Assembly: GCF_000182925.2 (NCBI RefSeq)
Contig: NC_026504.1
Span: forward strand, 1,116,001 to 1,180,000
DNA length: 64,000 nt
Direction: 5' to 3'
Source of the DNA: Neurospora crassa OR74A
Taxonomy: Eukaryota > Ascomycota > Sordariomycetes > Sordariales > Sordariaceae
This document shows, in pieces, positions 51,685 through 62,033 of this stretch. The position numbers were made by a program, and so were the translations under genes. The first letter of the stretch is position 1; the number at the start of each line of letters is the position of its first letter. The notes beneath the pieces were generated by a model. The model had not been told where the DNA came from. It did not search any database and was given only the letters and a program-made list of their open reading frames with translations.

Positions 51685-51689
51685 ACCTT

Positions 51690-53300
51690 ATAGAAGCCCC
51701 CGAAGCAGTACCTCCTATAGCCTAGGAAGAGAGATATTGAGAGAAGATTTTAAATTTATTATTAAGAATTTCTAAGTAACTAGCGTAGAAAAAGGGACTA
51801 ATACTCTAATTAGTAATAAAATTAAAACTAATAAAACTAGTAGTAATAGGAGATAATAATATAAGGCCAACCGAACTACGCCCGGCTATTATAATAAATA
51901 AACTAATAGAAGGTTAGAACGAAATTAGAGCTTTACTACTTTAAATAATATAAAATATTATTAAAGAAGTAAGTTAATAAATTAAAGAGATTTTAGAGAA
52001 AGTAGAAGAAATTTTGAAGATAAAAAGAGTGTATTCCTATATTAAAGGTTTCGAGGAGTATAGTATTAAACTATTAGACTTTGGAAAAATTTTAATAAAA
52101 ATAAATATTCTTATTAATATTCTACAACTCTTTAATATAGTACTAAAAATTAGAATGGACTTTACGAAGTTTATTATAGCGATTTAAAGAGGGAATAGAA
52201 GAAGAAAGCTTTTAAAGAAATAAATCGGAATTTATCTCTTTAAAGCTATTAAGTATAATATTATTAACTTAGAATAGCGGAAGTAGGTAGTAGATATTAG
52301 TTTGGACGCAAAGTAATTTAGGAAAATTAATATCGGTTTTATTAAAGGATTAATTTATAAAATAAAGTCCTCCTTTATTTTATTAAATAATGGAACTACT
52401 ATAGAATATATTAACGTTCTTTTTGTAAGAAAATTGGGATTAGAAATTCGGAAGTTCCTAGAACTATAGAAGGTAGTATTGGCAAACGATTTAATAGATA
52501 CAATTGATAGTTAGGCGATAGTCGAAGTAAATATTAGTAGGATTATATATATAATAATAATAATAGTATACGGAAGTAAAATATATTACGATTTTATTTT
52601 GTCTTAGATATAGCTTTTAAGGGTAAAAGTAATTTAGGATTAGGGAGAGAGAAATATTATATTATATAAATGGGAGGGTATAGTAAAGAGAGTACTATTT
52701 TATATAAAGGAGAAGGTTAAAGACTTTATAATATTAGTACTAGGTTAATAAAATAGTTTTAAGGTAGAAGTAAAAAAGAGTAAAATTGTAGATAAAGGTA
52801 TAATTAAGGATAATGAAGAAATATTAGAAGAAGAGGCCGAGGAAGTAAATAGAGAAATAACGAGAATTTTAGAAGGATTGGAGAGTATTTTTATTTTTTA
52901 TTTATATTTAGAGAGAGTAGGGGTAGTAAAGAAAGTAGAAGGAGTTCCGACTACGGTTTAATTTTCAATATAAGGAAAAATTATAATTTAATGGACGAGG
53001 TTCGAACTAATTAAGCCTTTATTTGTAAAGAGCCGGCCTAAGAGTTGGAATCTTCATTTTTATTAATAGGCGGAATATTCTTAAAAATAGAATATACTAC
53101 CCTAATATTTATAGAATATATAAAGAATATTCCCTATTACTATAATAATAAAGTAAGGTTCTCTATTACTTTGAAGGTATTTAAAAAGAGAAATATTAAT
53201 TTAAGGTTAGAAAGAATACTACTATCCCTATTAACTTGAAGTTTTCTTCCGAATAAATCGACGTTAGCGGATATTGAAAGGAAATTAAAAATAATCGAAT
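51690..53300 (+). pseudogene. E1 gag-pol continuation with aspartic protease relic
   Basis: The frame from 12329 resumes at 51690 and runs with TAA/TAG stops. A retropepsin-like core is at about 52368-52420: S-S-F-I-L-L-N-N-G-T-T (Asp-Ser/Thr-Gly changed to Asn-Asn-Gly), then a VRKLGLEIRKF helix, and an A/D-N-D-L-I-D-T flap-like segment near 52485. A Lys/Glu-rich region near 52780-52900 follows before RT. Confidence 0.78.
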
Positions 53301-53399
53301 TATATTTTACAAAAATATTTAACGAGATTAGAACTGGGAGGGATTTAGCTATAATTCCGAAACCCAATTTTAAAGATACTATAACGAATGAGCTATTGG

Positions 53400-55150
53400 A
53401 AGTATCTTCCCCTATTAACTTCGCTATCCGGATAGTTAAATATTAATAATTAAGAAATAAAATAACGATGAAACGATATTAATAAGTATTTGCTAAGAGT
53501 ATTATAAATATAAATATTTTATAGGCCTTCGACGTTTATAAATAAGATTAAATAAGTATATTGGTTAATAAAGTCCGGATATATATTTTGAATTATAATA
53601 TTTTATTAATTAGAATTTTTAGAATAGAAGTTTTTAGGCACCCTCAATTTAGGAATAAAAATATTAAACTTCGAATAAAAGACGTAGTTAGGCGGGACGG
53701 CCCGTTAGTACTAATTCTAAATAGTAATGAAGAGATAGTTTTATCCGGAATTAAAATTTAAGCCCAATCTTTAGCATCGGAGGTGGAAGTACTGGTTTTA
53801 GAGTTATATATAAGGAACTAATAAATTAAGGGAAATATTTTTAAAATTTTAAAATCCTTGTAAAATTGCGTATTTACTATAGAATTTATAGATAATATTA
53901 ATATTTAATAGAATAGATGTAGTATAATAATTAGAGAATGGGTTAATACTCTAAATAAGGTAGAATTAGTAAAAAGATTTTATTTTTCCTAAAAAGATTG
54001 TTTTGCCCTATTATTTGACGATTTAGCCAAAATAGAAATAATTAAATATATAGTTAATCTAATAGAAAATTCCCGATTATAGATTTTTCGATTTATTCGA
54101 TATTCTAAGGATATAAGGGTATTCGTAGAGAAAATTTTCCTAGTAATAGAAAAAGCAAATATGATTTTCTATAGAGATTTGCTGTATATAGCTAATACTT
54201 TATATCCTTTAAAGCCTAATATAAAAACGAAAGGAGAACGATATACTATTTATAATTTCTAATTGGTAAATGCTAATACTATGAAATCGGTATATCTTTA
54301 CTATAATATGGAGGTAAGTACAGATGATTTACTTATTGGAAGAATAGTAGTAATATTAATAATTAATATAAAGAATGGTTATTAGGTTGTAGGAGTAAGA
54401 CTAGGATATTAATAGATAATAGGAGTGTAAATATTGTACGGTATATTCTTATATAACTAAATACCCTAAGGAATAAAGAACTTTATAATAATATATGCCT
54501 GGATGGGGGATATAGTATTTGGAGCCTATTTACCGAGGATAGTAATTTTAGATAAGAAAATATACGGGGAATATAGTAATCCGGTAAGCGGATTCCGAGA
54601 GAATAGTAGAAATAGTTTTAATATAATTTATAATTAAGTAGAATTGAGATTAGGTAAAGTAAGTAACGAAGAGACTTAATGATTGAAGAGAGAAAGTAAA
54701 GAGATGTTGTATTTTCTGGCGGAGCTATTAATTCTCGGATATAATACTAATTTAGCGAATATTTTATTTATATATATTAATAATTATTATATTGTTAGTA
54801 CGGACTTTTAGATACACTTATAGTTTTTATTTGAAAAATACTTTCCTTGAATTACTTTCGGACCAATTCCTTTAGTAAGTAAGAAAATAAAGTTGTTTAT
54901 AAAGAATGTGGAAACGTTAGGTTTCTATATTCGGGACGGGAAAATTTTGCTAGCGGAGAAATATAAATAAAAGTTCCGTAGATAGGCCAAGAAATAGGAA
55001 AGGGATCTTTTAAAAATATAGGAGGAGGTTTAAAAATTAATATATTTTACCCTATTCGTATATAAATATATCCCGGGGCGAATAAATTTAGTACGGGTAT
55101 TATATAACGCCTTTTATATTCGAATTTTAAAGAAGATAGCGAAAGGGGGA
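53400..55150 (+). pseudogene. E1 reverse transcriptase relic (gypsy)
   Basis: The box at about 54767-54812 reads F-I-Y-I-N-N-Y-Y-I-V-S-T-D-F (YVDD with both Asp changed to Asn), followed by KYFP, a TFGPIPLVSKK-like segment, VETLGFYIRDGK (RT connection loop) and FTPFVYKYI-like residues. The open piece 53561-53761 belongs to the region before the RT palm. Confidence 0.85.
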
Positions 55151-55249
55151 AAGTTAGTATAAAAAGAAGTGGTTAAGAGAGAAAACCCGGAGTAGGGAGA
55201 AACGTAAATAATAGTAGTAAGAAAAATTTATAAAGTTATTAAAAATGAT

Positions 55250-55510
55250 ATACTAGTTAGTATAGACTACGGTCGTAGAACTTATATTGCAGTTAATATA
55301 AGTAGGATGGGAATAGGTGTAGTAATATTTTAAATTAATAATAAGGATTTAGTAAAGGAATATAATAAAAAGAGATATTAGAAGGATATTAAGATTAATA
55401 TATTTATATTTTAGAATTTAATAAACGTAGAATCCTACTATAGTAACCCGGAGAGGGAAATATTGGTAGTAGTAAAAGCGCTAAAAGAAACTTAATAGAT
55501 AACTTAGATA
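55250..55510 (+). pseudogene. E1 RNase H relic
   Basis: Starts S-I-D-Y-G-R-R-T-Y-I-A-V-N-I-S-R-M-G-I-G-V-V-I-F (equivalent of the D-A-S-x-x-G-x-G-A-V-L segment, Asp changed to Asn), then Y-Y-S-N-P-E-R-E-I-L-V-V-V-K-A-L-K-E at about 55435-55495, the E-x-E-L-L-A-V-V-x-A-L helix. Confidence 0.88.
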
Positions 55511-55979
55511 TTAGAGTTCCCGATATATATCTATACCAATTATACTTTTATTATTAATATTATAAATATAAAATTAATAGTATATTTTAAGGTAGTAAAG
55601 TAGATAGATATAGTAATAGAATTTAATATTAACATCTATTACTATCTAAATATTAATAAAATTATTAAAATGGTTAATAGCCTATTACGATTAATACTAA
55701 AACTATATAATCCTCCTAAGGTAGACCTAGTGAGAGAGTTTCTAATAAGAGGAATGTTTCTTAAGCTAAGTAATATTGTACTTCCCTTTTCTTTCGGGAA
55801 GAAGAATATTATAAATTTAAAATATTCGGAATTAGGAGGCCTAGAGTAGTACAGAGATATTATTAATTAGTTTATTATAAGGGATAAAGGCCTATAATAT
55901 TGTAAGAAAGCGGATGGAAGGAGAATTAAGAATAGAGTAATTTATTTTTATCTTTTAGAAGGTAAATTATTGAGGTTCA

Positions 55980-57060
55980 ATATCGACGACGCTTTAGCGG
56001 AATATATAATTCCTAGGGAACGGGAACAGATTCTATAGAAAATTTATAACGGCTATAGATACTATTTAGCGGAGATTATATTTCGGGAGATCCGGGGAAG
56101 ATTTTGGTGGCCAACTAGGGCAGCCGATATTATTAATTATTATTGTGCTTGCTAAATCTATTAATAATATTCGAAAAGGAAACTAATAGCTACCTTAAGA
56201 GCTATTATAGTTTTCTAACCTATAGTATTATTTGGTATTGACTTTTTAGGCCTAATTTTTCCGAGGGTAAAAGGGGGAGAGGAATATATTCTAGTAGGCG
56301 TCGACTACTTCTCCTATTTTATTTTAGTAGTAGTTTTAAAGGAAGCTACGGTGTTAGCGGTAATTAATATATTATTGTATATATAATTCCCGATTTTGGA
56401 ATAGCTTTAGTAGATTTATATAGATAATGGAAAATATTTTTGGAATAAAGTATTAAAAATTATTTTAATTAATTATAGGATAGAAATATTATTTAGACTA
56501 ATAATAAACTTTAAATCGATAAGCTTAATAGAGAAATATATAGGATTAATTATTAATTAGTTACGGAAATAGGGGACGTTTTGCGAAGGGAGAAATTTCA
56601 AAGTTTAGCCAGTTATATTCCCTTCTATTATAAGTAAATTGAACGTGAGGTTCGTATTAAATATTAATATTATATTTTTTAAGGCTATATTAGAGTTTTA
56701 ACCGGAGTGTATTGAATTTACTAATAAGATAATTAAATAATACGAAATTTTAGAAGAAGAATTAGTAGAGGATAGGGAATTCTTTAATAGGGTATTTACT
56801 TTCGTTAATAAAAGGGAAGAAAATAGAATTAAAGTAGAGGATATATATATATTAAAAGTAGCGAAGAAAGGTAATAAAAAACTACAAAGGTAATTTAAAA
56901 TAAAAGATTAGGTTTAGGAATAGAACCGGGATAAATCTTATTTAAAATTTAAGCCGGTATAGGTAGGACCGTAGGTTATTATAGAAGTTATAATACTATA
57001 AATATATAAAGTAAAATATATTAACAATAAAGGAGTAAGAAGGAAGCTATATATAGATTA
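55980..57060 (+). pseudogene. E1 integrase relic (gypsy)
   Basis: FREIRGRFWWP near 56085-56112 and a Y-Y-C-A-C remnant (HHCC finger) near 56135; core start F-G-I-D-F-L-G at 56230-56255 (first Asp kept); V-D-Y-F-S near 56300; Y-I-D-N-G-K-Y-F-W near 56416-56445 (second Asp kept). A GPY-like C-terminal part follows to about 57060. Confidence 0.9.
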
Positions 57061-57285
57061 TATTAAAGAATATTAGGGGTACGTAGAGTAAGTAGGAAAA
57101 GATTGCTTATAAAATATGGAGGAGGTGGATATAGTACTATTTAAGGAATTAAAGAAATAGAAGGTTGAAGAGTTGGGGATCGAGGAGGGGGATTTCGTTA
57201 TATCCGGGAATAGAGGTTAAAGCTATTTAGGTTCAAAATAGCGGGGGTTCTTGGTAGAGGAATTTTACTTCGAAGACGAAGTTAT

Positions 57286-57309
57286 TTTAAGAAGGGATTA
57301 GGGGGGTAC
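57286..57309 (+). other. E1 polypurine tract
   Basis: AAGAAGGGATTAGGGGGG lies directly before the right LTR. Two T and a final TAC interrupt it, but its place fits plus-strand priming and the left-to-right orientation. Confidence 0.7.
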
Positions 57310-57446
57310 TAAAACCCACTTCTTGTGTGTTACGTGTGCTAGCTATTCTTAGCCTATTTAAGTTAGCTTGGTGGAGGGGTCTTCGGATCTCTCTTCTCTT
57401 CCACTCTTTAGCCTACTTTGAACCAATGAGAAATCATCACTTTTTA
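57310..57446 (+). repeat. E1 3' LTR (137 bp)
   Basis: Full-length match to 9483-9619; starts TAAAACCC (mutated TGAGACCC) and ends CTTTTTA, followed by AGTC at 57447-57450, where normal host sequence begins. Confidence 0.92.
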
Positions 57447-57645
57447 AGTCAATAACAATTTCGCTATGGATTTGCGGAACTATCTGTTAGATAGTGGCGG
57501 AAGCTGCAGGCAGACCCGGGCTGTCAGACGCCCCAGTGCCTGCCGTGCAACTGCAAAACTGAAGTGTCTGCAGAGTTCAGTTGTATGGAATGTTTGATTG
57601 CCTGGCCAGTCAGCCATACACAATACACACACAGTACATACGCGG

Positions 57646-57700
57646 GCAGTACCTTTAGGCAGGCAGTACCTTTAGGCAGGCAGTACCTTTGGGCAGGCAG
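57646..57700. repeat. Tandem repeat, 17-bp unit, 3.2 copies
   Basis: GCAGTACCTTTAGGCAG at 57646-57662, 57663-57679, 57680-57696 (one change) and a partial copy GCAG. It is unmutated host minisatellite about 200 bases from the LTR. Confidence 0.92.
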
Positions 57701-58714
57701 TTGTTCCTCTTCATCGCCCCGCTAGCAGGAGGTACACTAACGTGGGAGTCCCATCTCGATTCCTGAACCAGGAAGCGATGGGATTATGCAATTACGCTCG
57801 CTCTTTCACTTGCAGCAAATGATGCGCATCTTCCTGCATCCCTCACATATGACGGATCCTTCTCAACTCTCAACCATTCTCAAGCTTCACTTTGATATTT
57901 GTTGGATGCTCTCCGGCTGGCCGGGCGTCTAGGTAATTTCACCAGACTCTCCCGTTTTGACAACGAACCGCTTGCAACATGGCCACCCAGTCCACCGAAG
58001 CTGTGACTTGCCGTGGCCGCATCCCAACAGGCCTGCTATGGTAGGCTTTAACCAGAAGAACAACGGGTCTGATATCTGCAAGATCGTCGACAGGTGCTCA
58101 TTTCAGGCCCCGCCCATTTCAGGAGCAGAAAGAAGCAGAAAGCTCCCTGGTGATCCACGTCTGCGATATAGGGTTTCATTATTGGCCGCCTCCCTGCAGT
58201 TCCTTCCATTCGAGTGCGATTCGACTCCCACACCATGGGTATATACATACTGCGTACATGGCTTGGAGGAGTTGGTAGGATGCACTCATCACACTGACGG
58301 CACAACAAATGGTGGGCCAACAACCTTCTCGTCAGCTGAAGCCATCCCCTCCATTTTCTTCGACGGCCATAACCACGCCCACGCCCACGGTCCCACAGGT
58401 GACGGCGTTGTGACGGCGCTAACTACATAAGACGGTCCCAGAAGTTCAGAACCACTCCGGCGGCATGGTAACGGTACCTTGGCAGAGACTAGAAAACCTG
58501 ATCATCTGGTTCCAGAAGGCCGGATCCCGTTTTGAATCCCGGGCCAAGACAGCCTAGCGGCTCATGAACGACGACGACGACGACGGGCACGGCGACAAGC
58601 ATGGCCTTATGAAGATCTCCCCGCAAAGCACTCGTCAGTCACGGCTCACAACATCATGCTGGCGAGCCCATGGGCTGCTGGGTGAGACATCAGTCCCGCC
58701 TTGATCTCCTCAAG

Positions 58715-58741
58715 TACACTACATTGCACTAGTGTAGTGTA
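58715..58741. repeat. Short perfect inverted repeat
   Basis: TACACTACA and TGTAGTGTA flank nine bases. It could form a hairpin; there is no T-run after it, so a terminator role is not supported. Confidence 0.8.
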
Positions 58742-59026
58742 TGCTTGCTTCTAGAGCCCTGGCCGAAGGATCCGCAAACATCAACGGGTTTTTGCCAAGC
58801 ACACGTTTACAACGTTTTGTTGACGCACCGCGGTCGGAGATCTCGATGGAAGCTCGTCACTGTCGTCAGGAACGGACAGGGCGGGGCAAATTGACATCCT
58901 GGACATTTACATCATTTGCAACCACACAAGTTGCTCCCTCGGAGGGGAACTACAGCCGCACGTCATCGGCAACGGCCGATCTGTGACCATTCACTGACAG
59001 TGCATGGCAGCGATCCTATAATAATG

Positions 59027-59062
<36 letters not shown>
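59027..59062. repeat. Run of 36 A
   Basis: An uninterrupted A homopolymer in host DNA. Could be a slipped microsatellite or a relic of a retroposed tail; no retroposed body was recognised upstream. Confidence 0.9.
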
Positions 59063-59064
<2 letters not shown>

Positions 59065-61998
59065 ATGAGGAAAACTACGACTAATCGTGCCAGCTTCGAG
59101 CCAAAGCGTTGGTACGACTCCAAATATATTCCCGATTAAGCCAGTCATGACCGACTTTCAGCTACGCCAACCACCGTGATTGTTATCTTATGCTCTTCTC
59201 GCTTCCATGTAGGACCTCCCCGCATCACAGCAACGCTCTATCAGCTATGGTCCATGAATAGCCATGTTGCGTCCTAAACCTCCAAAGAAACGAAATAAAC
59301 CCCATCAACCTCCAACTTTACACGGTCAGGCATTATGTCAGGCATGAATGGAGGAGGTTCCATGAGGATGTGCGCGGCATATGTCTCTCGCACAACACAA
59401 CAATGTCTGTATTCGCACGTGTTCGGGCCGGTCCAAGATGGATTCCGTGAAATGCAAAGCTCACTTCCAATACTCCCTCCTTCTCCAAAACCCAACCATT
59501 CAAGTGGCTCGGGCTTGGGAATGGGTTGGCTGTATGCTTATGTCTCGGTTGCCAAATGCAGCATTAGATTCGATGTAGTGTCGGACAAGCCACCAAGTCT
59601 AGTGAATGGCCAAGCCCCCCTCTCTCCAGAATTACGATACCAGGTATGTGCAACCCCGTGACTTCCAGAACATGCAGATCAACATAGCCGCATTTTGCAG
59701 AGTTCGAAATGTCATCTCCGCGAGAGCTAATGCGAAACAATGATCGCCGCCTACCGTCACTTAGCACACCCGTCTCGTTTCCAATCTAGGGCGTAAGAAC
59801 TGAATCGTGGTGTGATAGGTACCATGGTAGTGTATTTCTTGTGCTTCCTGGGCCGGTGGCCATTTCCGATATACACAACTTGCCAATAAGAAGAGGCTCG
59901 TTAATTTACGAAAGTCCCAAACCAGTGTCAACAATCGACATCAATATGTCCACAATAATACTCCCAGTACCTCTTCAACATGATTTTAAACATAGCATAA
60001 GCAGTACATTCGGAGGAATGTAGCGAACTCGATCCGTCAAGGGAGGAGCACTGTACGATACCAAATGGATATCGCTATCTGCGCTATGCCACAACGGTAC
60101 CTGTCCATAAGTGGACTCACAAGGAAAGTCTCTATCGAAACCTGCTAACATTCGTAGTAGCGTCACAACAAACCGGATGAAATAAACCATGCCTTATATA
60201 CCGTATACAATAATTCTGTCGGAGATCCCCTACTGAGGTCCCTTGCAACTGTACGACTTCGTCGGTGTTATTAATCGAGGCGACTCTTTCTGTCTGAAGT
60301 GTCAAGTAAGGCTTCATCGAGCCTGTTGCGCTACGCACATAACTACGAATGCCTCAAACCGGCGTTTGTATTACCCTACAACGACAACAATAATCGCACA
60401 TTTTGGCTTGTGGTACAGTCGGAAAGGGCAGCGTCAATTCAACATGTCCGATCTCTACCAAGAACTGGCTCTGAACCAACAGCAGCATGCACGGCAGACA
60501 TGAGGGAGCTTATGGAAATGCGGTGGAACGTTTGAGGTCGCCGCAAGAGTCTGTCGTGATACACGACATTGCCCCCGAGGGTCGAAGAAACTGGACATAT
60601 AGACCGAATAACTTCGCAGTTGAAAATGCGAAGATCGGCTGGATGGTCTTCAGAGTCGAGACAGCAAATAGCCCTCTTTGCTGACTTCGGTGCTGTGGCC
60701 TTAGGTAAGTGGAAAACCAAGTTGCTGGCGGTTGTCAGTTCGTTGATTCAAGCCTGTCATGAAAACGTCAAACTGATTTGACTTAGCCATCGAGCCGGAC
60801 GAGCCCAACTTGCTACCCACACTCAGGGAGGAGAAATGAGTGCACAAGAAAGGGGAGTGAATATTCAATTTTTGATTTGTCGACATTTATAGTGGTCTAT
60901 ACTCAACTTGACAGTTTCAAGCTAAACAAATATTCCTCAAAGACAGCACTCTCCTAGGTACTTTTACCGCGTAGAGGTTTACGATAATAGTGTATATTCT
61001 CAACGCAAGTCTGAAGGGATACCGGGATAATCCTTGTAGCACAGCACCCATCACGTAGCTACCTGCTCCCAAGCTATACGCCGTTCCGGGGTAATAGTGT
61101 GCTGTTGTTACAGCAGTAGCAGCATTTGAAAGCAGAGCTGACAACCGACTTGTGACAAAGTATGCGAATCCGAAATTCGCATACAATACTGACATATGTA
61201 GACCTTCCGCTTTTGCGCTCAATCAAGGTATAAACAGTTCCCGTCAGCAGGCGTCGACCTGAATGACGTGCCGGAGGAGAAGTAGCCGGTAACATGGAGT
61301 CATTGATCTGCCATCATCTCCCCTAGCAGGCACCCTATTTCCAAGGGTGTCCCGATGTTGTTGTACATGCACATCTACGCACTACATATACACAATTTTG
61401 CTATCTGTCTGCCCAACTCGGTTTCTGCCAGATGTACAATACTGACTGCCTGCGCACATGTATCTCCCGAGATCTGGACAACCGTTGGGTCCGCGAACTT
61501 CTCAGCTTTGTCGGGCCTATCATCCGCCTTATCAGCCAACTGACTTAAATCCGTAGGTCTGTACAACGCAGTAAGCTCTGTACGGAGGCCGGCTCTGTAC
61601 TTGTGAGCCCTACGCCCTTACTCCTTTCTAGGAAGAATGGACGACAACACTATTACCCACTTATCGGCCGGGTCCGACGCAGGATGAGACAAAAACCATG
61701 TCTATAGGTTAGACGCTAGACGTTGTCTGGTTCTGTGGCTGAGTCATCTTCTCAGTATCACGTTGAGCTAGATGACCAACTTCATCACAGGATGTGAGTG
61801 AAGTCTTTGCCACAGTTGCCATTATTGCTCTCCATAAGGGTCTGTATAGGTAGGGAAGTCATTTACGTGTCCCGTACTCTCAGAATAGGTTATAACAGTC
61901 ACATAACTCTATGAGGATAGCCCTCGCGGAAAGGGGCAAGTTCGTGTCACATACTCTATCTAACAGGAGTCTTTGGTTTTTGACCTGTTCTCAAACAC

Positions 61999-62033
61999 TT
62001 TTTTTTATTTTTTTTTTATTTTTTTTTATTTTT
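61999..62033. repeat. Interrupted T tract (blocks of T separated by single A)
   Basis: Three blocks of about 8-10 T separated by single A. Low-complexity host DNA. Confidence 0.9.

Larger units (their letters stand above)
12325..51689 (+). mobile_element. E2: large gypsy-type LTR retrotransposon inserted in E1
   Basis: The LTR starts TGTTAGGGGACG at 12330 and ends GTAGCA at 51684, flanked by ACCTT at 12325-12329 and 51685-51689. Own sequence: left LTR in two pieces (12330-12457 and 34929-35001), internal region 35002-40379 plus 45993-51290, and right LTR 51291-51684. Without the LINE and E5 this is about 11.5 kb, large for a gypsy element, partly because of an extra 3' reading frame. Domains in order on the plus strand: gag, protease, RT, RNase H, integrase, extra frame. 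The E1 frame reads through the insertion point once E2 and one ACCTT are set aside. All frames are RIP-damaged. Confidence 0.92.
9479..57450 (+). mobile_element. E1: outermost gypsy-type LTR retrotransposon, carrying the whole nested stack
   Basis: Two 137-bp direct repeats at 9483-9619 and 57310-57446 bracket the AT-rich block and are flanked by AGTC on both sides (9479-9482 and 57447-57450). A primer-binding-site-like TGG follows the left LTR at 9620 and a purine-rich tract precedes the right LTR, so the element reads left to right. Its own sequence is only 9483-12329 plus 51690-57446 (about 8.6 kb); the rest is later insertions beginning with E2. The domain order gag, protease, RT, RNase H, integrase is that of Ty3/gypsy. 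All coding parts carry RIP stops and the RT active site is lost, so it is dead. Confidence 0.9.

Noticed and set aside
9620-57309. Mitochondrial or viral insertion as the source of the AT-rich block
   Set aside because: AT-richness comes from transitions in CpA/TpG context on recognisable retrotransposon domains; paired LTRs show the un-mutated forms.
9483-57446. Centromere core
   Set aside because: The block is completely explained by nested elements, is bounded by one LTR pair and has gene-bearing normal DNA close by on one side; nothing specific to a centromere is visible.
57957-58430. 157-codon open frame in the right flank
   Set aside because: No domain, chance-like composition, and overlapping frames of similar length on the other strand.
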